Below, one piece after another: positions 60,766 to 64,000 of a stretch of 64,000 bases of DNA (its first letter is position 1; each line of letters starts with the position of its first letter). The position numbers and the translations under genes are program-made. Source of the stretch: Haematobia irritans (taxonomy: Eukaryota; Arthropoda; Insecta; Diptera; Muscidae); NCBI RefSeq assembly GCF_050003625.1, contig NC_134397.1:268888070-268952069 (forward strand), written 5' to 3'. The notes under the pieces are model-generated. The model saw nothing but the letters and a program-made list of their open reading frames with translations. It was not told the origin of the DNA and searched no databases.

Positions 60766-61019
60766 TACGTACCGTGCAAAAGTCCATATCGATTCGTAAT
60801 TATTTGTAGACTTACCTATACATACCTTTTTTTTCTAATATATACCACGTATGGACTAACTCACAATTTAGAAAACGATGTTGAGAAGTTTTAAGATACC
60901 ACAACCCAAGCAATTCGATTGTGGATGACAATCTTTCGTAGAAGTTTCTACGCAATCCATGGTGGAGGGTACATAAGATTCGGCCTGGCCGAACTTACGG
61001 CCGTATATATTTGTTATTC

Positions 61020-62833
61020 CTAATTAATTCTGTGATTGTCGTAATTGAAGTAATTTCTGTTCGTGATTGAATCAGAAAAAATTGTGTTCGTGCTAGAGTT
61101 GTTGGCGTTTATCGGAATTTGAAGTAAACAAAAAGCTGACTTAATTTTTTTTACAAGAATTCGATTATTCGAAAAGTCGACTTTTATCTATGATTTCATA
61201 TCACATGTATACCTCTACTTCCAATCTGCTCACTGCTAATGCAATGACCCATACATAGGTTTATACACATACAATTATAGACATTTTGAAGGATAATCCA
61301 TGAAGTGTAGATGAATTCATGAAAGTGATGTCATGGCAACCATAAAATACAGTTAAACGCAACCATGAATGAATGCAAGAACTTTTTGTTCTTCACCTCA
61401 CTAATGCAAGCATTAATACATGCGTACATGTGAATGCATGTACGGATGACTGTATTGAAGTTTCGAAAGTATTATGGGCAAAGTTTAATCCATACAAAAC
61501 TTTAGAAATACACATTTTCAATTGAAAAAAAGCAACAAAATTTGTATTTGTCGTGTTTTTCACATCAATGTTGCTATAAAACGTGACATTTCATTTCAAG
61601 GATGATCCCAGCTAAATTTTCTATCTCACTTGAATTAAGTGTATATTTGTCTAAAGGTGAGTGTGTGGTAGATATGTGTGTGTGTGTGTGTTTTGCATAT
61701 ATGTGTACAGGAAAATGTTAATGTTCTATGCATTTCCGGCATACTCTGATTAGTATGGTGAAGAGTAGAGCACACACAAGCAACTCGGACATCTGTGTAT
61801 TGACATTGCAGGTTTGTAGGTTTGATGTGAGCATTGTTGACAGCAATAATGTTCTGCAACATCACATCCGGAACATTCAAATACAACCGAATGCAAATGA
61901 GCACATATTTGTTTATGAGGAAACGGAGATGGATACTCATACTCTTGTTGGAGGAAATGGTCGCTCACTAATAGTGAATAAGTGAGTGTGTTTGTGTGTG
62001 CGAATGTGTTTGTGCCAGTGAGTGAATTTCGCTTTAGGGTTGACATAGCACGTTAACTAATTTGTACAGGATATGTATATTTAAACGTACCTCATTCTGT
62101 TGATGTATTTGGTTTTCAAGCCGCTACACGACGCCGCCTCGGTTACGTTTCTTTAAGCAAGGATGCAATTTACAGAGGCTATCATATGACTCACATGATT
62201 AACATGAGGTATTTTGTTTTACTTTCTAGAAAAATTCATTAAATTTCTACTATATGTGGATATGTCTGCCAGTGACGTACAGTGACTGACATTTTCTACA
62301 CACAAGGCAAGAATGAGCAAAAGGCTTTCAACGAACCAGCTAAAACAGTTGCACCTGAAGTTTTTCAAGGTTTCAACTTCAACAAGTTTAACAAGCTCAC
62401 AGTTTTCTTAGTGAAACTTTTTCGAAATAACTTTTACTTGTGTTGGTTACTTGTTTTATTTTTCTAAAAACTTTTGCATCGTACATGTGGTATAGGACTA
62501 CAATTAGTTTCTCATTGCCTTCTGATGTCTAGTTCATTTTGCGAAATTGTTAAACAAATGCCAGGTAAATATAACCTTTTCCAAAGAGTTTCTCCAAAAC
62601 GTCATTAAAGTGTGTGTATTTTTTTCGTAGCACAAGCAAGGTTTAATTTCATATAGAAGTGCATGTATGCATATATGGAAGTTTTTCTCGCATATGAATA
62701 TTCCAAGAAAAACAAAATAGCCATTAAAAGAGTGAAAAACTGTATTTGGGTTGATGATCATATACACGCATCAAGGGTCGTCTTCAAGATATGAAGTTAG
62801 ACATTAAAAAAAAAATTTGTTAATTTCAGTTAA
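61020..62833. other. Non-coding stretch with simple repeats
   Basis: (TG)n at about 61676-61692. Open frames at 61750-62046 (Cys-rich, - strand) and 62282-62467 (+ strand) have no recognisable family or splice support. No element ends found. Confidence 0.4.
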
Positions 62834-62883
62834 AACAAGTAAGTAAAGTCTAAAGTCGGGCGGAGCCGACCATATTATACCCT

Positions 62884-63225
62884 CCACCGTGGTGCAATGG
62901 TTAGCATGCCCGCCTTGCATACACAAGGTCGTGGTTTCGATTCCTGCTTCGACCGAACACCAAAAAGTTTTTCAGCGGTGGATTATCCCACCTCAGTAAT
63001 GCTGATGACATTTCTGAGGGTTTCAGAGCTTCTCTAAGTGGTTTCACTGCAATATGGAACGCCGTTCGGACTCGGCTATAAAAAGGATGTCCCTTGTCAT
63101 TGATCTTAACATGGAATCGGGCAGCACTCAATGATAAGAGAGATGTTCACCAATGTGGTATCACAATGGACTGAATAGCCTAAGTGAGCCCAATACATCG
63201 GGCTGCCACCTAACCTAACCTAACC
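62884..63225 (+). mobile_element. SINE-1, full length, inside a type B element
   Basis: Duplication TACCCT at 62878-62883 and 63226-63231. Removing the SINE restores ATTATACCCTTCACCAC. The B box is intact apart from GTTTCGATTCC, and the CCTAAC tail is present. Confidence 0.9.
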
Positions 63226-63379
63226 TACCCTTCACCACTATGTAGACAAACATTTGTGCTACCATCTCAACTACTTAAAATTTGCTGGGAGCTATATATA
63301 AATTTGCATTTCCAGATACAAATACTTTTAATGTAAACAATTTTTTGTACTTCTACAAAAACTCTAGAATTAAAATTTA

Positions 63380-63715
63380 TGCCCTGTTCCTGTATATCGA
63401 ACGAAAACCAGTTCGAATGAAGGGCAGTCACTCGAATTCGAATGAATTTGGGTTTTTCTATTTTTGAAAGTTCGATTCGTTTGTATGAGAATACATTGAT
63501 TATTAAAAATTAGTATTTTTAAATTTTTGGCCTGAGAATTCATTCAAATGTTAACAATGCTTTTACTTTTTTCTTGACACTTATTGTATATGTTCGTTTA
63601 TTACGCGACAACAAAATATGAAGTGACTTGCCTTTCGAAATAAGAGAACAAAAATCAATTTTCTTTCGTTTGGAATATGAAAGAAATCTTTCGTTCGATA
63701 TACAGGAACAGGCCA
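63380..63715. mobile_element. PIF/Harbinger-like MITE
   Basis: Ends TGCCCTGTTCCTGTATATCG and CGATATACAGGAACAGGCCA. TTA flanks at 63377-63379 and 63716-63718. Removing it restores the type B body (AAAATTTAAATC). 336 bp, no transposase. Confidence 0.78.
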
Positions 63716-64000
63716 TTAAATCGGCTGGGATGAAACACAATGTTAGTAAAAAATATGGGAAATATGAAGCGAGAGAAATTTTAATGCAATTGTACAAAAG
63801 AGATTTATGATTTTTCAGGCGATACATATGTATTCGACATATAGGACAATTAGAGTAATATTTATAATTTTTGCTACTCAGCAGTGGCGATTTTACAAGG
63901 ATATTGGTTAGATCTCGCCAAGATATGTGTTCAAGTGTGGGTTGTGATATATTATTCGTTCTACGGGCGACTTGGAGCCTTATTTAAAACTCATCCGTTC

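Larger units (their letters stand above)
58691..61013 (-). mobile_element. 153-bp-monomer element, mosaic of types A and C
   Basis: The 5' module of type A is at the right (GGCCGTATATATTTGTTATTCC to GATTCGGCCTGGCC, 60979-61020). Type A monomers run at 59760-60480, type C monomers at 58975-59330 and 59614-59755, and the 30-bp minisatellite of type A (complement) at 58700-58885. The A/C switches are abrupt, inside monomers. Two MITEs are nested. Confidence 0.7.
62834..64000 (+). mobile_element. 153-bp-monomer element, type B, 5' part, runs off the window
   Basis: The 5' module AACAAGTAAGTAAAGTCTAA with GGGCGGAGCCGACCATATT, then a body like 18424 onward and like 10680-10870 (GAAACACAATGTTAGTAAAAA, CAGCAGTGGCGATTTTACA). 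The SINE at 62884 and MITE at 63380 are nested. Confidence 0.75.

Noticed and set aside
61750..62046. Cysteine-rich 98-codon frame on the - strand
   Set aside because: Starts in a CA/TG-rich region, overlaps an open frame on the other strand, no domain pattern and no splice signals that make sense.

Overview
This is AT-rich, low-gene-density genomic DNA from a higher fly. A muscid of the horn fly / stable fly group is the most likely source. One mariner copy (28741-29650) has the exact terminal repeat and a near-identical transposase start of Himar1, first described from the horn fly Haematobia irritans. Short introns with GT..AG ends, a tRNA-derived SINE and rosa-type mariners also fit Diptera. 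The species is inferred, not proven.

Only two host genes can be assembled, and neither is visible as one open frame. (1) On the + strand, 3961-4083 joined to 6296-6382 gives a 69-residue secreted peptide with six cysteines in the mature part. Its intron holds a transposable element. (2) On the - strand, five exons between 12564 and 7703 give a complete 274-residue PACRG (parkin co-regulated gene) protein. Its second intron (8514-12357) is packed with nested transposons. The two genes converge, about 1.3 kb apart.

Almost everything else is mobile or repeated DNA. The dominant class is a superfamily of dispersed elements, here called types A, B and C. They share a 5' module, a central array of 153-bp monomers, a run of ACGG repeats and a terminal hairpin built on TATACCC/GGGTATA. 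Other contents: a tRNA-derived SINE with a CCTAAC tail (five good copies plus fragments); several TA-target MITE families whose ends begin CAC; three hAT insertions with 8-bp duplications, one inside another; three mariner-type transposases (DD34D Himar-like, DD41D rosa-like, DD37E); a 5'-truncated Penelope-like retroelement with RT and GIY-YIG domains; a non-autonomous Helitron with a related empty site nearby; a pogo-like MITE; a PIF/Harbinger-like MITE; and foldback elements.

Layout: 1-3620 repeats; 3961-6436 cysteine-rich peptide gene; 7703-12564 PACRG; 12776-20453 MITE and SINE nests; 21000-25600 tandem repeats, a hAT and the rosa-like mariner; 26784-34833 MITEs, A/B elements, Himar-like mariner and an AT microsatellite; 36140-40034 foldback elements and an A/B mosaic with a Tc1-like insert; 42500-43300 an odd tandem array of splice-site-like units; 43441-46762 MITE and Penelope; 47731-55510 type C element and a tandem duplication carrying the Helitron; 55631-58685 pogo-like MITE and DD37E mariner; 58691-61013 A/C mosaic; 62834-64000 a type B start with a SINE and a MITE inside. 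Most open frames longer than 60 codons here are by-products of these repeats.
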